Shown piece after piece: positions 17,885 through 27,498 of a stretch of 64,000 bases of DNA (position 1 is its first letter; each line of letters begins with the position of its first letter). The position numbers and the translations under genes were made by a program. The DNA is from Bacteroidia bacterium (lineage in GTDB: Bacteria; Bacteroidota; Bacteroidia; J057). The stretch is taken from NCBI GenBank assembly GCA_033391075.1, contig JAWPMV010000001.1, forward strand, positions 2,728,001 to 2,792,000, written 5' to 3'. The notes beneath the pieces were generated by a model. The model was not told the DNA's origin and made no database searches. It was given only the letters and a program-made list of their open reading frames with translations.

Positions 17885-18205
17885 GGGTTTCTTTTCCATC
17901 TTTTTTAGAAAAAGATGGAGTCAAAAATCGCAGAGCCCAAAGCCAGCCGCACCTGCCGCCCCTTTTCCCTATGGGCTCTGCAGGGCCAGCGCACCGAATG
18001 ATAGGTGTTTGGGCATTTGAGTGTTAGGGTGTTAGCGATTGTAATTTACAGGTTCCTCTTCAACTCCAACACACTAATACCCTAACACACCAACACTTTC
18101 CCTTTGCGCGACGGGGCCTCGCTGCTGCATCGGGTGCGGGGGTCGGACTAAGCGCTGGATTTGCAGCAGCTTGATTTTTTGTTTCTTTTTCATCTAAGGA
18201 AAAAG
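17885..18205. repeat. Hairpin-rich intergenic element, MITE-like
   Basis: About 320 noncoding bases contain at least four inverted repeats: CCATCTTTTT/AAAAAGATGG (17896-17918), GCAGAGCCC/GGGCTCTGC (17930-17981), a 15-base pair with one mismatch, GTGTTAGGGTGTTAG/CTAATACCCTAACAC (18021-18088), and GCTGCTGCA/TGCAGCAGC (18121-18170). The two ends are loosely inverted copies of each other (GTTTCTTTTCC... and the complement of ...AAGGAAAAAGAAAAC). GC content is higher in the centre than in neighbouring spacers. It could be a miniature mobile element or a structured RNA. No protein is encoded. Confidence 0.5.
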
Positions 18206-18215
18206 AAAACAACTA

Positions 18216-19979
18216 TTAATGTGCCTCAGCAGGACCACCTGATCCTCTGGGAATTCTAATGCTTTCAACCATATCCTGAATTTCTTCAGATGGAGCAGGA
18301 GTCATACGGGATACTACAATTGTGATCACCAAATTGATAAGCATACCCAGGGTTCCTATCCCTTCAGGGGATATTCCGAACCACCAGTAGTCCTCTGCGC
18401 TTGCACCAGCAGGAGCTTCAAATACAAATTTGAAGTAAATGATATATATGGCAGTAAAGAGAATGCCTGATACCATACCTGCGATGGCCCCTTGTCTGTT
18501 GGTTCGTTTGTCGAATATTCCCAAAAAGATGGCTGGGAAGAAGGAAGAGGCTGCTAAGCCAAAGGCAAAAGCTACTACCTGAGCCACAAAACCCGGAGGA
18601 TTTATTCCTGCTATTCCTGCAAGTATTACGGCCAGACCTGCTGCGATACGGGCATACATCAGTTCTTTCTTATCGCTAATATCCGGCATGAAAGTTTTCT
18701 TCAGCAAATCATGTGAAACAGAAGTAGATATAACCAGCAGCAGACCTGCAGCTGTGGATAAAGCTGCTGCCAATCCCCCCGCTACCACCAGGGCAATCAC
18801 CCAATTGGGCAAATCGGCAATCTCGGGATTTGCCAAAACCATAATATCGCGATCCGGCGTAAACTCATTGCCTTTCCAGCCATTGGCTTCGGCCGTTGCA
18901 GCAAATTCCGGATTTTTATCATTGTAGTACTGAATGATGCCATCGCCATTTTTATCTTCCATAGTGATCAAGCCTGCATCTCTCCATTTTGGTACCCAAT
19001 CCGCTACGTTTTCATAAGACTTTCCATGTACTGTATCGATCATATTTGCGCGGGCGAATGCTGCCACTGCGGGAGCGGTCGTATAAAGGATAGCAATGAA
19101 TAAAAGGGCATAGCCAGCGGACATTCGGGCATCCTTGACCTTTGGAACGGTAAAAAAGCGAACTATCACATGCGGTAGCCCGGCTGTTCCCAGCATCAGA
19201 GCTGCTGTAATAAAGAATACATCAATTTTGGATTTGGTTCCAGAAGTGTATTCTTCAAAGCCCAGATCAACATTCAATTGGTTCAGTTTAGTCATCAGGG
19301 AAACGCCTTCTTCCTTAAAGTCTCCCATGAATCCGAGTTGTGGAATGGGATTTCCTGTAATCTGAATAGAGATGAAGATGGCTGGAACCAGGAAGGCGAA
19401 AATCAATACACAATACTGGGCCACCTGGGTATAGGTAATCCCTTTCATTCCCCCTAAAACCGCATAGAAAAATACTATCCCTATACCGATGAGAACTCCT
19501 AATTCAAAGGGAATTTCCAAAAAGCGGGAAAAGGCTACCCCTACCCCTTTCATCTGCCCTACGATATAGGTAAAAGAAACAAAAAGTGCGCAGATCACAG
19601 CTACCAATCGAGCCCAATTGATCCTTGCGGAGCTATCATCTCCCGCATAGCGAGAACCGATAAAATCTGGAACGGTAAATTCCCCAAATTTTCGAAGATA
19701 AGGAGCCAGTAAAAGTGCAAGAAGCACATAGCCTCCTGTCCATCCCATCAGGTAAACCCCGCCATCATATCCCATAAAGGAAATCAGACCGGCCATAGAA
19801 ATGAAAGATGCTGCTGACATCCAATCAGCTGCCGTAGCCATTCCATTTGCCAGAGGAGAAACTCCTCCTGCGGCTACATAAAAATCTTTAGTAGAGCGCG
19901 CCCTCGACCAAATGGCAATGCCGATGTATAAGAGAAAAGTAAGCGCAACTATTATATAAGTCCAGACTTGCAAAGACAT
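18216..19979 (-). CDS. Sodium:solute symporter (SSS family), probable acetate/monocarboxylate transporter large subunit
   Basis: This 587-residue polytopic membrane protein has the SSS family layout of about 13 membrane helices. The N-terminus is VWTYIIVALTFLLYIGIAIWS, and the conserved stretch is TAADWMSAASFISMAGLI. A large extramembrane insert in the middle contains a Ca-loop-like DKNGDGIIQ, followed by a family-typical ALVVAGGLAAALSTAAGLL helix. It resembles the ActP-like subgroup that works with a DUF4212 small subunit. Upstream on the same strand lie that small subunit (36-base gap) and acetyl-CoA synthetase, which supports uptake of acetate or a related short acid with Na+. The exact substrate is inferred from context. 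Confidence 0.88.
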   Translation of the reverse strand: MSLQVWTYIIVALTFLLYIGIAIWSRARSTKDFYVAAGGVSPLANGMATAADWMSAASFISMAGLISFMGYDGGVYLMGWTGGYVLLALLLAPYLRKFGEFTVPDFIGSRYAGDDSSARINWARLVAVICALFVSFTYIVGQMKGVGVAFSRFLEIPFELGVLIGIGIVFFYAVLGGMKGITYTQVAQYCVLIFAFLVPAIFISIQITGNPIPQLGFMGDFKEEGVSLMTKLNQLNVDLGFEEYTSGTKSKIDVFFITAALMLGTAGLPHVIVRFFTVPKVKDARMSAGYALLFIAILYTTAPAVAAFARANMIDTVHGKSYENVADWVPKWRDAGLITMEDKNGDGIIQYYNDKNPEFAATAEANGWKGNEFTPDRDIMVLANPEIADLPNWVIALVVAGGLAAALSTAAGLLLVISTSVSHDLLKKTFMPDISDKKELMYARIAAGLAVILAGIAGINPPGFVAQVVAFAFGLAASSFFPAIFLGIFDKRTNRQGAIAGMVSGILFTAIYIIYFKFVFEAPAGASAEDYWWFGISPEGIGTLGMLINLVITIVVSRMTPAPSEEIQDMVESIRIPRGSGGPAEAH

Positions 19980-20015
19980 AATTCGAAATTCTTGAAGGTG
20001 GTAAAAGGGAAAAGA

Positions 20016-20246
20016 CTATTCTTCGTCAACATCATATTTTTTGTCCAGGCGATTCATCAAAAACACGTAGACAAAAATCAATACAACGAATACATAAATG
20101 GAGCCCTGTTGGGCGAACCAAAAGCCCCATATACCCAATTGTTCCTTAAAGAGGATCCCCAGGCCAAAGGAAGAAACAAACCAAATGGCAAGCAGGATCA
20201 GCAGATAACGAATATTGGTCTTCCAATACTGTTTTACATCTTTCAT
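20016..20246 (-). CDS. DUF4212 family small subunit of the sodium:solute symporter
   Basis: This 76-residue protein has two predicted membrane helices (YLLILLAIWFVSSFGLGILF and the following IYVFVVLIFVYVFLMNRLD) and a charged C-terminal tail KKYDVDEE. Length and the helix-hairpin layout match the DUF4212 family, which is found directly beside SSS-type acetate permeases. The next gene downstream is that permease, and acetyl-CoA synthetase lies 30 bases upstream, so all three are likely co-transcribed. Confidence 0.87.
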   Translation of the reverse strand: MKDVKQYWKTNIRYLLILLAIWFVSSFGLGILFKEQLGIWGFWFAQQGSIYVFVVLIFVYVFLMNRLDKKYDVDEE

Positions 20247-20276
20247 TATAGTAGTAGTATAGGTTTAGGAAGCGCC

Positions 20277-22172
20277 TTAAAGCGCTCCCTCTTTTATCAC
20301 ATCAACAACGCTGGGATCCAACAAAGTAGAAGTATCTCCCAGATTCGAAGCAGTTCCATCTGCTATCTTTCGAAGAATCCTTCTCATAATTTTACCGGAA
20401 CGCGTTTTGGGCAGTCCTGGGACCACCTGTATTTTATCCGGTTTGGCAATAGGTCCAATCTCTTGGGTTACTACCTGGCGAATTTCATTTACAATCTCTG
20501 GATTGTTTTGGGCTGCCTCAGAACAAATCACATAGGCATAAATGCCTTGACCTTTGATATCGTGGGGATAGCCCACGACTGCAGATTCGACCACATCAGC
20601 ATGCTGATTGATGGCGTTTTCAACTTCCGCCGTACCCATTCTATGACCGGAAACATTGATCACATCATCAACCCTGCCGATAATCCGATAGAATCCATCG
20701 GCATCCCTCCTACATCCATCTCCTGTGAAATATTTGTCTTCAAAAGAGGAGAAATATACCATGCGGCAGCGTTCATGATCTCCATAAGTAGTTCGAATCA
20801 TAGAAGGCCAGGGGAATTTGATACATAAAAGTCCTTCCACATCATTTCCTTCTATTTCTGTTCCCTCCGAATCTACCAAAACCGGCTGTATGCCCGGCAG
20901 CGGTAAAGTGGCAAAGCATGGTTTCAAAGGAGTAATTCCTGCAAGAGGAGAAATCATCATTCCCCCCGTTTCTGTTTGCCACCAGGTGTCGACAATAGGC
21001 AATCCTTTAGCTCCAATATTATCATCATACCAGTGCCAAGCTTCTTCATTAATCGGTTCTCCTACCGTTCCCAGAACTTTAAGCGCACTCAGATCATATG
21101 GAGTTACATATTCTAATCCTTTAGCTTGAAGGGCTCGAATGGCAGTTGGAGCTGTATAAAAATGACTTACCTTATGCTTCTCACAAATTTCCCAGAATCT
21201 CCCTGCATCCGGATAAGTAGGTACTCCTTCGAACATCATGCTGGTTGCACCAGCCAGGAGAGGTCCATAAACTATATAAGAATGGCCGGTGATCCAGCCA
21301 ATGTCAGCTGTGCACCAATAAATATCATCTTCATCGTATTGGAATACATTTCTGAAGGAAAATTCGGCATAGACCATATAGCCTCCGCAGCTATGAACTA
21401 CTCCTTTAGGCTTCCCGGTAGAACCTGAAGTATAAAGGATAAAGAGCATGTCTTCAGAATCCATGGCTTCCGCTTCACAAGTATCAGCCACTCCGACCAA
21501 TTCCTCATGGATCCACTTATCTCTTCCTTCCTTCCAGGAAACCTCCGCTCCTGTTCTTTTCAAGACCAAAACCGTTTCAATGGAAGTCGTATGTTCAAGG
21601 CCTGCATCGACTACATCTTTAACAGGTATATTTTTCTTTCCTCTGTAATTGCCATCCGAACAAATCACCATCTTACAAGTGGCATCATTGATCCGATCTG
21701 CAAGAGCGGTTGCTGAGAATCCTGCAAATACAACCGAATGAATCGCCCCTACCCTCGCACAGGCCAGCACACAAATGGCCAGCTCAGGAACCATAGGCAT
21801 ATAAAAGCACACACGATCTCCTTTGCCGATGCCATTTTTCTTGAGGACATTGGCCATTTTGCAGACCTCGTGATAGAGTTCTTTATAGGTATAGGACCTT
21901 GCTTCTTCTGTGGGATCATTGGGTTCCCACAAGATGGCTACTTTATCCCCCCGGCTTTCCAGATGGCGATCCAGGCAATTTTCGGTGATATTTAATTTGC
22001 CTCCCAAAAACCATTTCACATCAGGCGTACGAAAATCCCATTCCAGGACTTTGTCCCATTTCTTTTTCCAACTAAAGCTCTCTGCCTCTTTTGCCCAAAA
22101 TGCTTCCGGGTCTTCTACGCTTCTTTTATAAACTTCCTGATATTCAGAAAAGCTTTTAATTCTAGTAGTCAT
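20277..22172 (-). CDS. acs: Acetyl-CoA synthetase
   Basis: This 631-residue enzyme converts acetate, ATP and CoA to acetyl-CoA. It has the P-loop YTSGSTGKPKGVVHS near 247-260, the WWQTETGG motif, the adenylation hinge GRVDDVINVSGHRMGTAEVE and the C-terminal PKTRSGKIMRR motif near 590-600. The lysine in that motif is the one acetylated for control in characterised homologues. Its length is normal for Acs. It is the first gene of a likely acs/DUF4212/symporter operon and lies 37 bases downstream of the Mpl-type ligase gene on the same strand. Confidence 0.95.
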   Translation of the reverse strand: MTTRIKSFSEYQEVYKRSVEDPEAFWAKEAESFSWKKKWDKVLEWDFRTPDVKWFLGGKLNITENCLDRHLESRGDKVAILWEPNDPTEEARSYTYKELYHEVCKMANVLKKNGIGKGDRVCFYMPMVPELAICVLACARVGAIHSVVFAGFSATALADRINDATCKMVICSDGNYRGKKNIPVKDVVDAGLEHTTSIETVLVLKRTGAEVSWKEGRDKWIHEELVGVADTCEAEAMDSEDMLFILYTSGSTGKPKGVVHSCGGYMVYAEFSFRNVFQYDEDDIYWCTADIGWITGHSYIVYGPLLAGATSMMFEGVPTYPDAGRFWEICEKHKVSHFYTAPTAIRALQAKGLEYVTPYDLSALKVLGTVGEPINEEAWHWYDDNIGAKGLPIVDTWWQTETGGMMISPLAGITPLKPCFATLPLPGIQPVLVDSEGTEIEGNDVEGLLCIKFPWPSMIRTTYGDHERCRMVYFSSFEDKYFTGDGCRRDADGFYRIIGRVDDVINVSGHRMGTAEVENAINQHADVVESAVVGYPHDIKGQGIYAYVICSEAAQNNPEIVNEIRQVVTQEIGPIAKPDKIQVVPGLPKTRSGKIMRRILRKIADGTASNLGDTSTLLDPSVVDVIKEGAL

Positions 22173-22209
22173 AGTTATAGTTCCTTTTCTCTCAAATTAG
22201 TATTCTTTT

Positions 22210-23562
22210 TTATTTTTTCAGCTCTTCCCAGTCGAGGCCTCCAAAATTCCCTGATGACATCATCAGAAGAACATCTTTCTCTACTTGGAGGCTGGAAAGC
22301 GCAGATAGCAATTCATCAGAATTTTTTACATAGATAAGGGAGTCATCTCCAAATCCCTGAACGAGATCTTCTTTGCTGATAGGCTCCATCTTGCGCTTCT
22401 CTGTCGCATGGGGATCAACAAAGACAATCTTATGATCTGCATCCTCAAGGGTATCCTTATAATGAGGCAGGAATTTTTGATTGAGGCTGCTGAAGGTATG
22501 TAATTCCACGCAGGCAACCAGCTTTCTTTCTTTGAACTTTTCTCTAACGGCATGAACGGTAGCCTGTACTTTGGCAGGAGCATGGGCAAAATCTTTGAAG
22601 ATGATGCGTTTTTCCTCCTCATGCACTAGCTCCAGGCGAGAGCTGGCTCCTTTGAAGTCAGCCATAAAGTTTAGGAAATCACGGATTTCAACTCCCAATA
22701 ATTGACAAACCATCCAGGCAGCCCGGACATTTTGCATATTATGTTTGCCGATTATCGAAAGGAGTTGCTTCTCCCCTTCCAGTTCAATGCTAAATCCCTC
22801 CTGGCCAATTTCATATTTTGGGGTGGTGAAGTCATAGACATACAGACTTTCGTCCTGTATATAGTCTTCAGCCATGTTCGCCAGGATTTCGTCCTCTTTA
22901 TTATATATAACAGTACCTGCTTTCTGGATACAATCCAATAAGTCTTTGAACTGCTTATGGTACTTCTCTTCTGTTTCAAATACATTGATGTGATCCCAGG
23001 AAATTCCGTTGATAACTACCATATGTGGTTGGTAGAGCAAAAATTTTGGACGGGGATCTAATTTGGAAGCCAGGTATTCATCTCCTTCCAGAATGATGAC
23101 AGGAGCGTCTTCGGACAATCTCACCGAATTGGTCAATCCTGGAAGAGAGGCCCCCACCAGAAAATCAAAGGCCCTTCCTGCTTTCTCCAGTACATGAATA
23201 ATCATGGAAGTAACAGTGGTTTTCCCATAACTTCCTGCAATAACTATTCGGTGTTTATTGCGTGAATGTTCATAAATGAATTCAGGAAAAGAATAGGTTG
23301 CTATACCCAATTCTTTAGCACGAGCCAATTCTGGATTGTCATGATAAGCATGCATACCCAGAATTACGGCATCGATATCTTCCGATATTTTTCCCGGATG
23401 CCATCCTTCCTCTTCCGGAAGAATTCCATGTTTTTTCAATTTTGATCTGGCTGGATCGTAGATCTGGTCATCGGAGCCGCTCACGGTATGGCCCGCTTCT
23501 TTGAGCGCAATGGCCAGACTATGCATGATGCTTCCTCCAATAGCAATAAAATGAATCCTCAT
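22210..23562 (-). CDS. mpl: UDP-N-acetylmuramate:tripeptide ligase (Mpl-type Mur ligase)
   Basis: This 450-residue Mur ligase family enzyme probably joins recycled L-Ala-gamma-D-Glu-meso-DAP to UDP-MurNAc in the cytoplasm. The N-terminal dinucleotide-like start IHFIAIGGSIMHSLA is typical of Mpl and MurC. The ATP-binding loop is GSYGKTTVTSM near residues 107-117. The central region has ILEGDEYLASKLDPRPKF, and the C-terminal domain has FKDFAHAPAKVQATV. DEY rather than the MurC pattern, together with HAPAK, supports Mpl. It is divergent from otsAB. A TAGATTTG box 30 bases upstream of the start is a candidate promoter. Confidence 0.88.
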   Translation of the reverse strand: MRIHFIAIGGSIMHSLAIALKEAGHTVSGSDDQIYDPARSKLKKHGILPEEEGWHPGKISEDIDAVILGMHAYHDNPELARAKELGIATYSFPEFIYEHSRNKHRIVIAGSYGKTTVTSMIIHVLEKAGRAFDFLVGASLPGLTNSVRLSEDAPVIILEGDEYLASKLDPRPKFLLYQPHMVVINGISWDHINVFETEEKYHKQFKDLLDCIQKAGTVIYNKEDEILANMAEDYIQDESLYVYDFTTPKYEIGQEGFSIELEGEKQLLSIIGKHNMQNVRAAWMVCQLLGVEIRDFLNFMADFKGASSRLELVHEEEKRIIFKDFAHAPAKVQATVHAVREKFKERKLVACVELHTFSSLNQKFLPHYKDTLEDADHKIVFVDPHATEKRKMEPISKEDLVQGFGDDSLIYVKNSDELLSALSSLQVEKDVLLMMSSGNFGGLDWEELKK

Positions 23563-23591
23563 ATTTTGTTTTCAAACCGCGGCAATGCAGG

Positions 23592-23599
23592 CAAATCTA
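23592..23599 (-). promoter_or_regulatory. Candidate -7 promoter box for the mpl gene
   Basis: On the minus strand the sequence reads TAGATTTG, an exact match to the Bacteroidota -7 consensus TAnnTTTG, 30 bases before the mpl start codon. No good TTG -33 element is present at the expected spacing, so support is partial. Confidence 0.35.
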
Positions 23600-23660
23600 A
23601 TCAATATTCATCGAAAAGTCATTTGGAAAATCATAGAGTGCGTGGTTTCTTTAGGGCCAC

Positions 23661-25838
23661 ATGGCACGAATCATAATCGTATCCAATCGCTTGCCCGTAA
23701 CGATCGACAGAAAAGAGGGGCAACTCATCTATTATCCCAGCGCAGGCGGCCTTGCAACCGGATTAAATTCGCTAGACAAATCCATAGATAAATTGTGGAT
23801 AGGTTGGCCGGGGAAAACAGTTGAAGATGGATATGAAAGAGATACGATCAGTCTTCAGTTTCAGCAAGACGATATGTATCCGGTCTTTCTCTCTCAGAAA
23901 GACGTAGAGCTTTTTTACGAAGGCTTTAGTAATAAAACCATTTGGCCTCATTTCCATTATTTCACTCAATTTACCAGCTATGAGGAGATGTATTGGGAAT
24001 CCTATGTTGAGGTCAACAAAAGATTTGCCCTGGCAGTCGAACAAAATCTCCAGGATGGAGATATGGTTTGGGTTCATGATTATCAATTGATGCTGGTTCC
24101 CGGTATGTTGAGAGAAAAATACCCTTCTCTTTCTATCGGATTTTTCCTGCATATCCCCTTCCCTTCCTATGAGATTTTCCGGACCCTGCCCTGGCGTAAT
24201 GAAATCCTGACAGGAATTCTCGGTGCAGATCAGGTAGGCTTTCACACCTTCGGCTATATGCGGCATTTCCTGAGTGCGACCTATCGTATTTTGGGACATG
24301 AGCATAATTTCGGGAAAGTGGTTCTCCCCAATCGAAGTGTCAGTATTGATACTTTTCCTATGGGGATTGATTATACAAAATATGCCAGTCCAAAATTGGA
24401 AGGAGAAATATCGGAAGAGGTTCAGTTTATCAAAGACTATGGACAAAGAAGGAGATTGATCCTTTCCATAGATAGACTTGATTATTCAAAGGGCATTCCC
24501 GAGCGGATTTACAGCTATGGCCGCTTTCTGAAAAACAATCCGCAGTATCAGGGAACTGTAACTCTCATTCTGGTAGTTGTACCTTCTCGTTCCAATGTAG
24601 AAGAGTATAAGGAACTAAAAGTAGAAGTAGACAAACGGGTAGGTCATGTAAATGGAGAGTTGGGAACCTTCAATTGGATTCCTATACGATATTATTATCG
24701 CTCCTTTCCTTTTGACAGCCTTTCCGCTATGTATAAAGCTTCTCATATCGCATTGATAACTCCTTTGCGGGATGGGATGAATTTGGTGGCAAAAGAATTT
24801 ATTGCCAGCAAGGAAGATTCAAAAGAGGGCGTTTTGATCCTGAGTGAAATGGCTGGGGCTTCTGAAGAATTACAAGAGGCCATTTTGGTAAACCCTAATG
24901 ATACCAAGGACGTAGAAAAAGCCCTGGTTCAAGCCATGGAGATGCCCCTCGAAGAACAAAAAAATCGACTTGAGGAGATGCAAAAGAAACTCAAGCGATA
25001 CGAAGTAAGACATTGGGCCAACAGTTTTATCCAACAACAAATGGAAATCAAAAAATTCCAGGAAGAAAGAAAAACCAAGCTCCTTTCTACTGAAGACAGA
25101 GAGAGGATCTTTGAAAGCTATAAACAGGCTAAAAAACGCCTATTGCTCTTAGACTATGATGGAACATTGGTCGGATTTAAGAATGATCCCAATGCTGCCT
25201 CTCCAGATGAGGAGCTATATGGAATTGTTGCCCGTCTGGTGGGAACCGAAGGAACCAAATCTGTGATTATCAGTGGTAGAGACAGACATACGCTGGGAGA
25301 ATGGTTTGGTGATCAAAATATAGAAATGGTTTCCGAGCATGGCGTTTGGTTGTGGACAAATGGAAAGTGGCAACTCAATGCTGCGGTTGTAGATAATTGG
25401 AAAACCGATGTTCGTCCGGTTCTGGATAATTTGGTCGAACGTACACCTGGATCCTTTATTGAAGAAAAAGATTTCACCCTGGCCTGGCATTATCGAAAAG
25501 TAGATAATGAACTGGGGGTAAATCGGGTACGTGAAATTCGGGATGAGTTGATCTATTTCACCGCCAATCACAACCTTCAGGTACTAGAAGGAAATAAGGT
25601 AGTGGAAATCAGAAATGCTGGAGTTGATAAAGGCAAAGCAGCTGCTCTATGGCTGAATAAGCAAAAATGGGATTTTATCCTGGCCATTGGGGATGATCAT
25701 ACTGATGAAGATACTTTCGCAGCACTCCCACCTCACGCATATGCGATAAAGGTAGGCTTGAATAAAACGGAGGCAAAGTATAAAGTCAGTTCTGTGGAAG
25801 AAGCCCGAAAATTACTGGATGAGCTTTCGCATATCTAA
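23661..25838 (+). CDS. otsAB: Bifunctional trehalose-6-phosphate synthase/phosphatase
   Basis: This 725-residue fusion makes trehalose in two steps. The N-terminal GT20 synthase domain (about 1-465) starts with IIIVSNRLPVTI and GGLATGL, and carries VWVHDYQLMLVP and DGMNLVAKEF. The C-terminal HAD phosphatase domain (about 490-725) has LLLDYDGTL near 498, a SGRDRHTL segment and GDDHTDEDTF near 676. Trehalose serves as an osmolyte and stress protectant. The gene stop overlaps the stop of a convergent gene by three to four bases. The fused arrangement is common in Bacteroidota. Confidence 0.94.
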   Translation: MARIIIVSNRLPVTIDRKEGQLIYYPSAGGLATGLNSLDKSIDKLWIGWPGKTVEDGYERDTISLQFQQDDMYPVFLSQKDVELFYEGFSNKTIWPHFHYFTQFTSYEEMYWESYVEVNKRFALAVEQNLQDGDMVWVHDYQLMLVPGMLREKYPSLSIGFFLHIPFPSYEIFRTLPWRNEILTGILGADQVGFHTFGYMRHFLSATYRILGHEHNFGKVVLPNRSVSIDTFPMGIDYTKYASPKLEGEISEEVQFIKDYGQRRRLILSIDRLDYSKGIPERIYSYGRFLKNNPQYQGTVTLILVVVPSRSNVEEYKELKVEVDKRVGHVNGELGTFNWIPIRYYYRSFPFDSLSAMYKASHIALITPLRDGMNLVAKEFIASKEDSKEGVLILSEMAGASEELQEAILVNPNDTKDVEKALVQAMEMPLEEQKNRLEEMQKKLKRYEVRHWANSFIQQQMEIKKFQEERKTKLLSTEDRERIFESYKQAKKRLLLLDYDGTLVGFKNDPNAASPDEELYGIVARLVGTEGTKSVIISGRDRHTLGEWFGDQNIEMVSEHGVWLWTNGKWQLNAAVVDNWKTDVRPVLDNLVERTPGSFIEEKDFTLAWHYRKVDNELGVNRVREIRDELIYFTANHNLQVLEGNKVVEIRNAGVDKGKAAALWLNKQKWDFILAIGDDHTDEDTFAALPPHAYAIKVGLNKTEAKYKVSSVEEARKLLDELSHI

Positions 25839-27307
25839 ACTGGTTGAGGGTCTTGCATTCTGAGCTTTCCTTTTATCCATGATCTGAAGGAAACTTCTTT
25901 TAGGGAAGCCAATTCGCTTTCCAGCTTCTGTATTTCGTCCATAAACTCCTTATCCTCCAATCGATAGCGTTTCATGCTAAGTCGGGATAATTTCTTTATC
26001 ATCAGAATGAAATTCAGGTGTCGATTGTAGTGGAGTTTCGGAATAGATTTATTCCGTTTCAAATAAGCCTGGAAGGCCTGAGAGACATACCGAACAGAAT
26101 CATAATCTCCTGTCTCAAAGAATATCTTCAACAGAGTAGCCCGGGCCGACACATTATAATATACGTCCGTAAACTCTACCTGCTGCAATAAGCGCATAGC
26201 TTTGGGGAATTGCTGGGTTTCATAATAATAAGTAGCCAGGTTATAGGAATGCGCATTCTCCCTTACGGCCAAATGAAGCTTACTCTTATAGTTTTCTAAA
26301 AAATCGAATACCCAATCGTATTTTTTGAGCATCAATCCCAGGGTAGTGATATTCTTATAATGCTCATGAGGAAATTCTCCATTGTCGTTATTCAGCAACT
26401 CTGCATCCAGCAAAGCTTCATACAGCTCAAAGAGTTCTTCGTAAAAATGGGTATTGGCTTTATTTACCTGCCTAATGCAATAGTTTTGAGCATAGGCATA
26501 CATCACCGTTGCTTCAGATTTTTGGAAGGAAGAAGCATATTTCGAAAGTAAGGCCTTCAAATCTTCATAATGCCTGATCTCTTCCGGTTCCAGTAAATTG
26601 AGGAGAATTTTATAGTAGATCGAAATGGTAGGCACTTCCAAATAGGGATTCCCTTCTTCTTCCAACTGTGCTCGAATCTCTTCTATCAATTGCTTATTGA
26701 ATTCGATATCGATTTTGGCAATGCCGCTTCGATTTAATATTTCGCAAGCATATTGAAGACTCGAACCCAAATAAAAAGTCTTTAAGGAAGTGAGGATTTC
26801 GGAGAAATTATGATGCTTGCCTCTAATCTGCCTTTGGTCGTGAAATTCTGCTTGCCTTTCCAACATCTGAAAATGACTCAGAAAAAAATCCGGGTTTTTG
26901 TTCTCTACCTTACTCAGACGTTCTTCCATACGGCGATAGACCCTTTGGAACTGTTTATCAAGATTTCTCTGTTTCAAGGCATCCAATAAATGAAGCTCCG
27001 CTTTTTCTGACTGCTCTTTCAATTGAAGTTGGGCGAGGAAGCCTTCAAACAATTTGAGGAGTTGGGAAAGTTGATCATGAATCTTTTGATCTTCGAAGTT
27101 TTCTTTTGAGCCGTAAAGCTTTTTGAAAAGGATTTCTTTGCTGATGAGTTTCGGAGGAAAATCCGGATACAAGCTCGCCAGATAATTAATCAATTTGACC
27201 AGACGCGAACTTTGATTGAAGAAAGGAGAGTTCACATACAACACAAATTTGTTGAACTCGCGCTTATTCAGACTCTTAAGCAAAACAATAATCCGATTAT
27301 TTTTCAT
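25835..27307 (-). CDS. Hypothetical helical protein (Bacteroidota-type)
   Basis: This 490-residue cytoplasmic protein has no signal peptide. It begins MKNNRIIVLLKSLNKREFNKFVLYVNSPFFNQ, followed by long amphipathic helices in a TPR-like or ARM-like pattern (for example LATYYYETQQFPKAMRLLQQVEF and ARATLLKIFFETGDYDSV). I recognise the general type as a family seen in this phylum, without a known function. It may be a scaffold. The C-terminal end overlaps the end of the convergent otsAB gene by four bases (TAG inside TAA context), leaving no room for a terminator. Confidence 0.75.
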   Translation of the reverse strand: MKNNRIIVLLKSLNKREFNKFVLYVNSPFFNQSSRLVKLINYLASLYPDFPPKLISKEILFKKLYGSKENFEDQKIHDQLSQLLKLFEGFLAQLQLKEQSEKAELHLLDALKQRNLDKQFQRVYRRMEERLSKVENKNPDFFLSHFQMLERQAEFHDQRQIRGKHHNFSEILTSLKTFYLGSSLQYACEILNRSGIAKIDIEFNKQLIEEIRAQLEEEGNPYLEVPTISIYYKILLNLLEPEEIRHYEDLKALLSKYASSFQKSEATVMYAYAQNYCIRQVNKANTHFYEELFELYEALLDAELLNNDNGEFPHEHYKNITTLGLMLKKYDWVFDFLENYKSKLHLAVRENAHSYNLATYYYETQQFPKAMRLLQQVEFTDVYYNVSARATLLKIFFETGDYDSVRYVSQAFQAYLKRNKSIPKLHYNRHLNFILMIKKLSRLSMKRYRLEDKEFMDEIQKLESELASLKEVSFRSWIKGKLRMQDPQPV

Positions 27308-27498
27308 ACCCTATTTTCCATTTTATCCAGAAACACCCTAAGAAAGCGTGTATAAGTTGCTGGTTTTCAGATTTCAAATTTCATATAGACAACACTTTGT
27401 ATCCATTTTTGTTAAAGTTTGTTCAAAAAAGTTTTAAACAAAAAATTGATATTGTCGATTAATAAGACTGAAACCTTAAACATTCTGTATCCTCAATT

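Noticed and set aside
19968-20828. 286-residue plus-strand frame across the symporter and acetyl-CoA synthetase region
   Set aside because: It runs antisense to three well-supported genes and has no recognisable domain.
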